64,000 nt of DNA from contig NZ_QPIX01000011.1 of assembly GCF_003337715.1 (NCBI RefSeq), forward strand, positions 1 through 64,000. The letters run 5' to 3'. The stretch is from Ciceribacter lividus. Lineage in GTDB: Bacteria > Pseudomonadota > Alphaproteobacteria > Rhizobiales > Rhizobiaceae. The number at the start of each line of letters is the position of its first letter. Position 1 is the stretch's first letter. The notes under the pieces were generated by a model that did not search any database, was not told the origin of the DNA, and saw nothing but the letters and a program-made list of their open reading frames with translations. Below, piece by piece: positions 55,517 through 62,677 of this stretch. The translations under genes and the position numbers were made by a program.

Positions 55517-55886
55517 TGCACACACTCCCTCCGCCTGCGCTCTCGATGAGAGCGCAGCGTGAAAACAACATCTTTGGAAAGGAAAGGAACTGGCAGAATT
55601 TTCGCGAGATCAGCTTGTGCCGTCCACGCAAAACTCTTTGGCCGCCTCTCGTTTCATAGCAATTACGCGTCAATTTTAATAAATCGTCAATCTTTTTTAA
55701 GCATAAAGTACGAATTGATTACGGGTATTACTTAAGGATTATACTTGGTTGCTAACCCGCCTAACCCCCAGGCCCCTCCATCGACGCAGGGGGTTATCCA
55801 CAGAATTTTCTAATATAGCGATATTCGGTAACCTTTGAGTGGGATAGTTAATCCGAAAGGGACATCATCAGCGTCGGAGGAATGAG
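55517..55886. promoter_or_regulatory. 370-base AT-rich divergent control region
   Basis: This is the least GC-rich part of the window, especially 55660-55750 and 55805-55860. It lies between the uxs1 operon (minus) and a small gene (plus). No coding frame was seen. It contains TTATCCACA at 55794-55802, a perfect DnaA-box match, as a single copy. In Sinorhizobium the uxs1 promoter is activated by the c-di-GMP-responsive AraC-type protein CuxR. Its site was not recognised here. Confidence 0.5.
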
Positions 55887-56228
55887 GTGACGACGAATTT
55901 CTGGACCATCCTGAAGAGCCGCGCCCGCGGCACAGGGCTCATCGCTACGGTATGTGTGAGCGTGACCGTACCGACATCCTGCGCCTTCGTGGCGGGTGAG
56001 GACGCCCCACGCGCGCCGTTGGCACAACGCGGGGGAGTAATCCCCGGCACGACGCCGGTGGCAAAGGCCAGCTATGGCTATAGTGAGACCGTTCCGCTGG
56101 GACGCACGGCCGAAGCGCCGAGAAAGCCGGCTCTGGCCAAGGCCCAGATGACGAGCTATCTCGGATCCGCTCCCTATATCTGTTCGGCGAGCGGTTTCGG
56201 ACGGAAGTCGCGCTGTTTCTTGCGCTAG
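55887..56228 (+). CDS. small exported protein with Cys-containing C-terminus
   Basis: A 113-residue protein starting at the GTG at 55887 behind GGAGGAATGAG. It has a hydrophobic N-terminal stretch (GTGLIATVCVSVTVPTSC) that may be a signal or lipoprotein-like anchor. The conserved-looking C-terminal end, YICSASGFGRKSRCFLR, has two cysteines; such ends recur in small secreted rhizobial proteins of unknown role. It diverges from the polysaccharide operon and converges with the LuxR-type gene 18 bases away. Confidence 0.65.
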   Translation: MTTNFWTILKSRARGTGLIATVCVSVTVPTSCAFVAGEDAPRAPLAQRGGVIPGTTPVAKASYGYSETVPLGRTAEAPRKPALAKAQMTSYLGSAPYICSASGFGRKSRCFLR

Positions 56229-56246
56229 CGACGCCGGATTTCCCGG

Positions 56247-57017
56247 CTAGTTCTGTCGTACGGCACCGCCGATACGGCCGGCGCCGAAGAAATAAGAGGC
56301 TGCCTCGGTGCGGTTCCGAACCTTCATCTTCTTGTAGATGTTCCGGACGTGCACCTTGACGGTGTTTTCGGAGAGCCCGAGACGGCCGGCGATGATCTTG
56401 TTCTGCGTGCCGTCGCAGATGAGGTCGAGGATCTGCACCTCGCGGGTGGTGAGCGCAGACGTACTACCCGTGGCAGACGCCTCATGGACGGGTCTGGTGG
56501 TGGCGACGAGCCGGCCGTCGAAGTCTGGGTCGACGGCAGATTGTGGCTCGCTGCTCAGCAGGTGCAGCAGGGCCGAAGGGAAATGCTCTCCCCCCTTGAC
56601 CAGCAGTTCGACCGCGGCAACGAACACGTCCAGTCGCAGATTGGCCGGAAGAACCCCGGCGATTTCGCGGGACTCCGCCAGTGTCGCGAGCTGGCATTCG
56701 AGTTTGCTGATCGATTCCACCACGATGCCGACGGAGGTGTCGGAATTCTTGATCTTCAGCCGCTGCAAGACCGCCATTATGTCTTCGAACGGAAGACGAT
56801 AGAGAAGGACGAGCGTCGCAAAACCCTCGACATCCTTCGTGACGGCGTCGTCACGCCCGTGAATGACCACGTCATAGCCCGGAAATTTCTTTGAAAGAAC
56901 TTCCGCCAGGCATTCAGAGAGGAGGTCCTTCTTGGCGATCATGAGTATCGTTTGCGGACGAAGTTCACTCTTTGGGATATGCGCGGAGTGTGCCGCTCTC
57001 GTCTCCATCATCTGCAT
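56247..57017 (-). CDS. LuxR/NarL-type regulator with degenerate receiver
   Basis: A 256-residue protein. The C-terminal LuxR helix-turn-helix is well conserved (LTTREVQILDLICDGTQNKI, then LGLSENTVKVHVRNIYKKM). The N-terminal half has the alternating pattern of a receiver but lacks the phospho-acceptor aspartate: the expected strand reads FATLVLLYRLPFEDI. It is probably not controlled by phosphorylation. The start is the ATG at 57017 behind AAAAGGGAGCAGACC. It lies close to the polysaccharide operon and is a candidate regulator of surface polymers. Confidence 0.83.
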   Translation of the reverse strand: MQMMETRAAHSAHIPKSELRPQTILMIAKKDLLSECLAEVLSKKFPGYDVVIHGRDDAVTKDVEGFATLVLLYRLPFEDIMAVLQRLKIKNSDTSVGIVVESISKLECQLATLAESREIAGVLPANLRLDVFVAAVELLVKGGEHFPSALLHLLSSEPQSAVDPDFDGRLVATTRPVHEASATGSTSALTTREVQILDLICDGTQNKIIAGRLGLSENTVKVHVRNIYKKMKVRNRTEAASYFFGAGRIGGAVRQN

Positions 57018-57848
57018 GGTCTGCTCCCTTTTCACACAATTACTCGGTACTCTCGGCCTTTGGGCACGCACGTCGCCCGCTCAGCTCTCTTATATTAGCA
57101 ACAGACAATAATATGAATTGTCCGTAAAGAAAACGACTATATTGGGTTATATATTCGATGGAGCTAACCCTCATGGGTGAGACGAATACTGCGTCTGGAA
57201 GGCCTGAGCATTGTGACGGGAACAGCATATCGCAAAAACCCCCCAAATGCGCAGGGGCGACTTATACCTACTTTGGCTGGTCGACCGTGCGGAACAACCT
57301 AAAACGGGCTATTTTCCCTCGGCCACATGAAAGCAGAATCTCGGCATAAGTCCGGGCTCACTCAGTAGTGTTCCCCACATTCTTAGGGGATTTTTAACCG
57401 AAGACGCAGCCGGAGTAAACATGCCCATGGTTTCCGGCGCGCTGGAACTGAGATGTTTACTGCCTCAGATCGAGACAAAAATCCGTAAGGACGCGATTGT
57501 GCTTCCCGCGGCTCGGTGGCCGTCATGAAAGAACGAAATATTGCAAGTTATGCTTGCAAGTAACATTCGCCGGAACGACACCTGCGATGTACTCCCCTGA
57601 TACCCGCACGGGGCCGCAAACGCCGCGCAACGCGGCATGAGGGAACAATCTTCGGCCGGAGCGGTCAGGGCGATCGCGGGCCCGTGACAGTGCAGCGGCG
57701 CGTGCGAACCCACCTTCGGCGGAGAGCGGACGGTCCGGGACAAAAGCCTCGCCGCGGAGGAAACGTCCTCGCGAAAAGGTTTCCGTGCCGTCGATGACGA
57801 GGCTCTTCGCATCGTGCTTCAGGATGACGGCCGGCAGTTCCCGCAGAC
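57018..57848. other. long stretch without a clear gene
   Basis: About 830 bases, AT-rich at 57090-57170, where the promoter of the LuxR-type gene is expected. Short frames were weighed and not accepted: 63 codons at 57158 without a ribosome site, and a minus-strand frame 57523-57858 starting MEIGLRELPAVILKHDAKS. The latter begins well but its second half is unconvincing, possibly a decayed gene. An inverted repeat lies at 57414-57461. Confidence 0.4.
57414..57461. repeat. nine-base inverted repeat with 30-base spacer
   Basis: AGTAAACAT (57414-57422) and ATGTTTACT (57453-57461) are exact inverted copies. The spacing suits a pair of regulator half-sites or a long RNA hairpin. There is no adjacent gene on the right for 450 bases, so its target is unclear. 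Confidence 0.4.
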
Positions 57849-57925
57849 CTATTTCCATATTTGTCAAAATAGCCCTTGACGCGAACACGCGGCCGGTCCA
57901 TCTTATTTCCATGAACATGGAAATA
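57849..57925. promoter_or_regulatory. ArsR operator region with palindrome across the start codon
   Basis: TATTTCCATG (57904-57913), two bases, then its exact reverse complement (57916-57925) form a perfect 10+10 palindrome that includes the arsR ATG at 57911. A related site, CTATTTCCAT with a partial second half (CAAAATAG), lies at 57849-57872. TTGACG at 57876-57881 is a possible -35. This is the expected layout for an autoregulated ArsR repressor. Confidence 0.68.
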
Positions 57926-58219
57926 GCCTCTCGACAGCTCGAAGCATTGGGAAATACCACCCGGCTCAACATCTATCGGACGCTTGTGCGCGCCGGACAC
58001 GGCGGCCTCGCCGTCGGCCAGTTGCAGGAGCGATTGTCGATGCCGGCATCCACTCTGTCGCATCACCTGCGGCGGCTCATGGAGAACGGGCTCATTCGCC
58101 AGGAGCGGTCGGGCACAAGCCTGATCTGTCATGCCGAATACGCCACGATGAGCGCTCTTCTGGGCTTTCTCGCCAACGAGTGCTGTGCCGACGAGCGGAC
58201 GACGGGCGACTGCCGCTAG
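57911..58219 (+). CDS. arsR: ArsR/SmtB-family metalloregulator
   Basis: A 102-residue winged-helix repressor. ALGNTTRLNIYRTLVRAG begins the fold, and MPASTLSHHLRRLMENGLI is the recognition helix region. It lacks the classical CVC motif in the DNA-binding helix. Instead it has three C-terminal cysteines, C91, C92 and C101 (NECCADERTTGDC), similar to the CC-x-C type As(III) site of Acidithiobacillus ArsR. The start is the ATG at 57911 (or 57917 in frame); neither has a ribosome site, so a leaderless mRNA is possible. It precedes arsO by 69 bases. Confidence 0.88.
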   Translation: MNMEIASRQLEALGNTTRLNIYRTLVRAGHGGLAVGQLQERLSMPASTLSHHLRRLMENGLIRQERSGTSLICHAEYATMSALLGFLANECCADERTTGDCR

Positions 58220-58288
58220 CGACGGAAGACGACAGGGAAATTTCGCGTCAGCTATTTCTGTATTTCTAGAACAATGGAGACACCAACA

Positions 58289-59701
58289 ATGGCAAACATG
58301 GATACGCTGCCCGTCGCGGTCATCGGAGCCGGCCCCGTGGGCCTGGCGGCGGCCGCACATCTCCTGGCACGCGGGCTGGAACCGGTCATCTTCGAGCGGG
58401 GAGACGCAGCCGGCGCGACGATTGCGGACTGGGCTCACGTGCGGATCTTCTCCCCATGGGAGTACAACATCGACGCGGCCGCGCGCGGGCTTCTCGAGTC
58501 CGTCGGATGGTCGATGCCGCAGCCCGACCATATCCCGACGGGCGGCGAGCTGATCCGCGACTACCTCGCACCCCTCGCCGCCCACCCCTCCATCGCCCCG
58601 CGCCTGCAATTGAAAGCCGAGGTCGTCTCTGTAAGCCGGAAGGACCATTCGAGGCTCGGATCCGACGACCGCGAGGACGCCCCCTTCGTCATCGTCTGGC
58701 GAGACGGTAACGGAAGACGCAACACGATGCTCGCCCGGGCGGTCATCGATGCCTCCGGCACCTGGATACGACCCAATCCGATCGGCCTCGATGGCCTGCC
58801 TGTCGAGGGCGAGGTCGAGAACGCGGACCGCATCGCCTACGGCATCCCGGATGTGCTCGGCGCGCAGCGCGACCGCTATGCGGGGTGCCACACCCTCGTC
58901 GTCGGCGCCGGACACTCGGCGATCAATGCAGCACTCGACCTGATGGCGCTTCGCGACGAGAAGCCCGACACCCGGATAACCTGGGCGACCCGCGCCGGCG
59001 GCGTCGAGCGCCTGCTCGGCGGCGGGCTCGGCGACGAATTGCCCGGCCGCGGCCGCCTCGGCCTGCGGGCCGCGGAGGCGATCCGGTCCGGCCACGTCAC
59101 GCTGCGGTCCCCCTTTGCCGTGCGGCGCATCGAAGCCTCGGCCGGCGGGCTCTCCGTCGAGGCCGAGGAAAACGGCCGTCCGGTCACGCTCGACGTCGAC
59201 AGGATCGTCGTCGCGACCGGCTTCCGGCCGGATTTGTCCATTCTCGGTGAGCTGCGCCTGTCCCTCGATCCGGTCGTGGAAACGACGCCGAAGCTCGCGC
59301 CGCTGATCGACCCGAACCTGCATTCGTGCGGCACCGTCCGGCCGCACGGCGTCGTCGAACTCGCCCATCCGGAGAAGGACTTCTACATCGTCGGCATGAA
59401 GAGCTACGGCCGTGCCCCGACCTTCCTGATGACGACGGGTTACGAACAGGTCCGCTCGATCGTCGCAGAACTGGCCGGCGACCATGCGGCCGCCCGCGAG
59501 GTCCGGCTGAAACTTCCGGAAACGGGGGTATGCAAGACCGGCTCGGTCTTAGGCGACGCGTGCTGCGGATCCCCGCTGAAAACGCCCGAACCGGCCACGA
59601 GCGGCTGCGGCGGCCCGTCGAAAGTCGACGTCACGGCCTGCTGCGCGGCCGACGCGACCGCGAAATCAGCCGGCGCCGGAGGTTGCGGGTGTCGTCGCTA
59701 G
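58289..59701 (+). CDS. arsO: ArsO-type flavin-dependent monooxygenase
   Basis: A 470-residue two-dinucleotide-domain flavoprotein. The FAD motif is AVIGAGPVGLAAAAHLLARG, the second (NADPH) motif is TLVVGAGHSAINAALDL, and IVVATGFRPD is the ATG motif of FMO-like enzymes. After the catalytic part, the last 60 residues hold ten cysteines in motifs such as DACCGSP, GCGGPS, TACCAAD and GCGCRR, which suggests thiol-based metalloid binding. ArsO genes occur in arsenic operons beside arsR. The reaction is not firmly established. The start is the ATG at 58289 with GGAGA seven bases upstream. Confidence 0.87.
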   Translation: MANMDTLPVAVIGAGPVGLAAAAHLLARGLEPVIFERGDAAGATIADWAHVRIFSPWEYNIDAAARGLLESVGWSMPQPDHIPTGGELIRDYLAPLAAHPSIAPRLQLKAEVVSVSRKDHSRLGSDDREDAPFVIVWRDGNGRRNTMLARAVIDASGTWIRPNPIGLDGLPVEGEVENADRIAYGIPDVLGAQRDRYAGCHTLVVGAGHSAINAALDLMALRDEKPDTRITWATRAGGVERLLGGGLGDELPGRGRLGLRAAEAIRSGHVTLRSPFAVRRIEASAGGLSVEAEENGRPVTLDVDRIVVATGFRPDLSILGELRLSLDPVVETTPKLAPLIDPNLHSCGTVRPHGVVELAHPEKDFYIVGMKSYGRAPTFLMTTGYEQVRSIVAELAGDHAAAREVRLKLPETGVCKTGSVLGDACCGSPLKTPEPATSGCGGPSKVDVTACCAADATAKSAGAGGCGCRR

Positions 59702-59818
59702 GGCAGCGCGGGATCGTCTGACCGAGCATCGAAACCGCCCTCGCGCGGCCGGCAGCACGGCGTGGATCCTCGGGTCAGGCCCACCCGCCGCGTCCCTCAC
59801 CTTTGCCCCTCACCCTGA

Positions 59819-59844
59819 CCCTCTCCCCGCAAGCGGGGCGAGGG
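59819..59844. repeat. CTCTCCCCGC-type palindromic repeat
   Basis: CCCTCTCCCCGC (59819-59830) and GCGGGGCGAGGG (59833-59844) pair with one mismatch across a two-base loop. The flanking CCCCTCACCCTGAC is typical of a short intergenic repeat abundant in Rhizobiales genomes. It may end arsO transcription. Confidence 0.6.
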
Positions 59845-60212
59845 AACGGCTGACGGCGGCGCCGCGTGCTCCCTCTTCTCCCCTCGGGGACAAGAGGAAT
59901 ACCGCCCCCCACCTTCGGCCTCACCGCAAAACTTTCCCAGTAAAATCAATCCCCGGTACCCATTTTCATTCACCCCCTTCCGGCCTGTCGTAGAATCAAC
60001 CCCGTTCCGCCATCGGATACACCGGGCCATGCGAAGTCCGGCGAGGCGGGACCGGCGCCGGGGTGGACGACTGTCGCAGGTCGAAAGCTCTGGCCGCTGC
60101 AACGGTCTCCCTCCGCGGGAGGCGGAAGGCGAAACGGTCCGGACCGGCTCGCCGTCACCGCCGCTAACGCGGGCGTGCCTTGGAGGCACACAGACAGGCG
60201 CCCTGGGAGCTT

Positions 60213-60243
60213 GAAAAAGCCCCCCGGCGAAAAGACGGCGGGG
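60213..60243 (-). terminator. candidate terminator on the minus strand
   Basis: Read on the minus strand, CCCGCCGTC and CGCCGGGGGG form an imperfect stem followed by CTTTTTC. It lies about 450 bases after the choR stop in the same direction. It could end choR transcription or an RNA transcribed from 60250-60680. Confidence 0.35.
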
Positions 60244-60688
60244 TGAGCCCAAGGATCGTGAATGATCCGGGATCATCTGCCGGCGAGGGTCAGGCCGGAC
60301 GGTACCATCCGGCGGGATCTTCCCGGGCCACCGGCCAGGCGTCAGCGAAGGTCCGTCACCGGACGGATGAGCGTTCGATGCCGATCCGCGCCGGCCGATG
60401 CCGAGACTCCAGGTTTCGGCAAAGGCGCCGCCTTGCCAGAGAGACGCATGCAGCGGGAAAGAACGCCGAACGGGGCGCCGCAAGGAGCCACATACGCATA
60501 CTCTGACAGGCCCCCTGCGGCGCCGCGTCCGAGACTGAAATGACCCGATCCGGAGGGAGCGATCCCGACCGGCGGCGGAGCTTTGGGATTTTTGACAATC
60601 TGGCGGAGCCACGGACCGTCACCGGTCTTTCCCGTGGCAGTGGACGCCAGCCGGGCGAAGGAGGCCGAGATGCGAGCAGCCGTTACCC

Positions 60689-61609
60689 TCAGACGCCGGC
60701 ACACCAGCCATTGTCCTTTGCCTCGCTCACCAGCCACCTCGCCAGCCATTCGACATGACGGCCGGGCTGGTCCGGCTGCATCAGCCAGTAGCCGCGCCCC
60801 GGCGCCTGGAGCGTCGGTCCGGCGGCTCGGAGAACGCCCGACATCATGGAGGCATCGACGAGGCCCTCCCATCCGATGGCAATGCCCTGACCCGCAATCG
60901 CGGCCTGCACGACGAGAGAATAGGTGTTGAAGGTCAGGTCGACATGACCGGCCTGCGCCTCCCTCTTCGCGCCAAAATGCGACAGATAGGTCGTCCATTC
61001 GAACCATGGCGCCTGCGAAGGACTGTCGAGATGGATCAGCGTCGATCGCGCGAGCGAGGACGGCTCGTCGAACGGTCCGTTCCTCTCGGCAAACGCGGGC
61101 GTGCACACCGGCGTGACGACCTCCGGCACGAGCAGGACGGCGTCCGCCTTCATCTCGCTCTTGCCTCCGAAGACGACGGCAATCTCGTTTTCGCCGAGGC
61201 GGGCCTGCTGGAACCGCTGCGTCGCGACGATCTGGATGTCCAGCTCGGGATGGAGCCGCCGAACCGCCTGCATCCGCGGCATCAGCCAGAGCGAGGAGAA
61301 GGCATAGTCGGTCAGCAGCCGGATCGTGGCGCGGTCGCGCTCGACGTGAAATCCGCGCACCGCGTCGTCGATGTCTCCGACCGCCCGCCGGGCGATTTCG
61401 TAAAGAGCCCGCCCCGCCGGCGTGAGTTCGACACCACGGTGAACGCGCTCGAAGAGCGCGACCCCGACGTCCTCCTCGGCGCGCCGGATGTGATAGCTGA
61501 TCGCCGGTTGCGACATGTTCAGCACGTTTGCCGCCGCGGTCAGACTGCCCTGTCTCGTCGCCTCGACGAACACACGCATCCAGCCGAGGTCAACCGGTCG
61601 CCTTCGCAT
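60689..61609 (-). CDS. choR: LysR-family regulator of choline-sulfate use
   Basis: A 306-residue LysR regulator. The helix-turn-helix is MRVFVEATRQGSLTAAANVL followed by MSQPAISYHIRRAEEDVG, with a standard effector domain. It diverges from choX and betC, the arrangement described for the choline-sulfate utilisation transcription factor group. It likely senses choline or choline sulfate and controls choX-betC. The 95-base gap to choX must contain its operator. Confidence 0.87.
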   Translation of the reverse strand: MRRRPVDLGWMRVFVEATRQGSLTAAANVLNMSQPAISYHIRRAEEDVGVALFERVHRGVELTPAGRALYEIARRAVGDIDDAVRGFHVERDRATIRLLTDYAFSSLWLMPRMQAVRRLHPELDIQIVATQRFQQARLGENEIAVVFGGKSEMKADAVLLVPEVVTPVCTPAFAERNGPFDEPSSLARSTLIHLDSPSQAPWFEWTTYLSHFGAKREAQAGHVDLTFNTYSLVVQAAIAGQGIAIGWEGLVDASMMSGVLRAAGPTLQAPGRGYWLMQPDQPGRHVEWLARWLVSEAKDNGWCAGV

Positions 61610-61704
61610 CGAAAATCCTTATGGCAAGCATCGAGAAAGCCCATCTTCACGAGGAGAGAAAATAGACCCACGAATACGAAAATCAAATAACAAGGGGAAT
61701 GAAA

Positions 61705-62607
61705 ATGAGGAAGAATCCTGTCGCTGCCGGCGTCACGCTGGCGATCCTTGTCTCGGTTTCCGTCGCGGGGACAGCCCGTGCCGGTGAAGACGAGGCCTGC
61801 AAGACCATCCGGATGTCGGATCCCGGCTGGACCGACATCACCGCGACGAACGGCGTCGCCGGCGTCCTGCTCTCGGGCCTCGGCTACGAAGCCGAGGTCA
61901 AGACGCTTTCGGTGCCGATCGGCTACGAGGCGATGAAGAACAAGGAGATCGACGTCTTCCTCGGCAACTGGATGCCGGCGCAGAAGGCGTTCATCGACGA
62001 TCTGAAGAAGGCCGATGCCATCGAGATCGTCGGCCGGAACCTCGAGGGCGCGAAATTCACGCTTGCCGTGCCGTCCTACGTCGCCGCCGAGGGCGTCAAG
62101 GACTTTTCCGACCTTCAGAAGCACGCCGGCGAATTCGACCGGTCGATCTACGGCATCGAGCCGGGCGCTCCTGCCAACGGCAATATCCAGAAGATGATCG
62201 ATGCCGGCGAGTTCGGGCTCAGCGGCTGGAAGCTCGTCGAGTCGAGCGAACAGGCGATGCTGGCCCAGGTGGAGCGGGCCGCCGAGAAGAAGGCGGCGAT
62301 CGTCTTCCTCGCCTGGGCGCCGCATCCGATGAACAACCAGTTCGAACTCACCTATCTCTCCGGCGGAGACGCCTATTTCGGCCCGAATTACGGCGGGGCC
62401 GAGGTCTACACGCTGGCGCGGACCGGCTGGACGGAGATGTGCCCCAACGCCGCACGTTTCTTCAAACAACTCACCTTCGACATCGGCATGGAAAATACCC
62501 TGATGGGGAAGATCCTCGGCGGCGAGGAGCCGAAGGCAGCGGCCACCGCCTGGCTGAAGGAGAACCCGCAGTCCCTCGGCCCCTGGCTTGACGGCGTGAC
62601 GACGTGA
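61705..62607 (+). CDS. choX: choline ABC transporter substrate-binding protein
   Basis: A 300-residue periplasmic protein (Sec signal, cleavage near ARA-GED) of the glycine betaine/choline-binding family. TIRMSDPGWTDITATNGVAG contains the conserved tryptophan, and WMPAQKAFIDDL and AWAPHPMNNQFEL provide further aromatic residues of the choline cage. The ATG at 61705 is preferred because AAGGGG then sits seven bases upstream; the ATG at 61699 is too close to it. The permease and ATPase genes (choW, choV) are not in the window. Confidence 0.9.
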   Translation: MRKNPVAAGVTLAILVSVSVAGTARAGEDEACKTIRMSDPGWTDITATNGVAGVLLSGLGYEAEVKTLSVPIGYEAMKNKEIDVFLGNWMPAQKAFIDDLKKADAIEIVGRNLEGAKFTLAVPSYVAAEGVKDFSDLQKHAGEFDRSIYGIEPGAPANGNIQKMIDAGEFGLSGWKLVESSEQAMLAQVERAAEKKAAIVFLAWAPHPMNNQFELTYLSGGDAYFGPNYGGAEVYTLARTGWTEMCPNAARFFKQLTFDIGMENTLMGKILGGEEPKAAATAWLKENPQSLGPWLDGVTT

Positions 62608-62677
62608 CGACGTTCGACGGCGCTCCGGGCCTCGAGGCCGTCAAGGCGTCCCTCGGGCTCTGAGCAGGAAAGACATC

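Larger units (their letters stand above)
59702..60688. other. 987 bases without a convincing gene
   Basis: All long frames here are Arg/Pro/Gly-rich, overlap one another and lack ribosome sites, as expected for non-coding GC-rich DNA. The stretch holds a CTCTCCCC-type hairpin (59819-59844) and a terminator-like element on the minus strand (60213-60243). It may be a decayed locus or contain an RNA gene that cannot be recognised by eye. Confidence 0.45.

Noticed and set aside
55794..55802. replication origin suggested by a DnaA box and AT-rich DNA
   Set aside because: Only one box is present, and no repABC, dnaA or parAB genes are nearby.
57158..57349. 63-codon plus-strand frame after the LuxR-type gene
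   Set aside because: No ribosome site and no domain-like pattern; the start lies in AT-rich promoter-like DNA.
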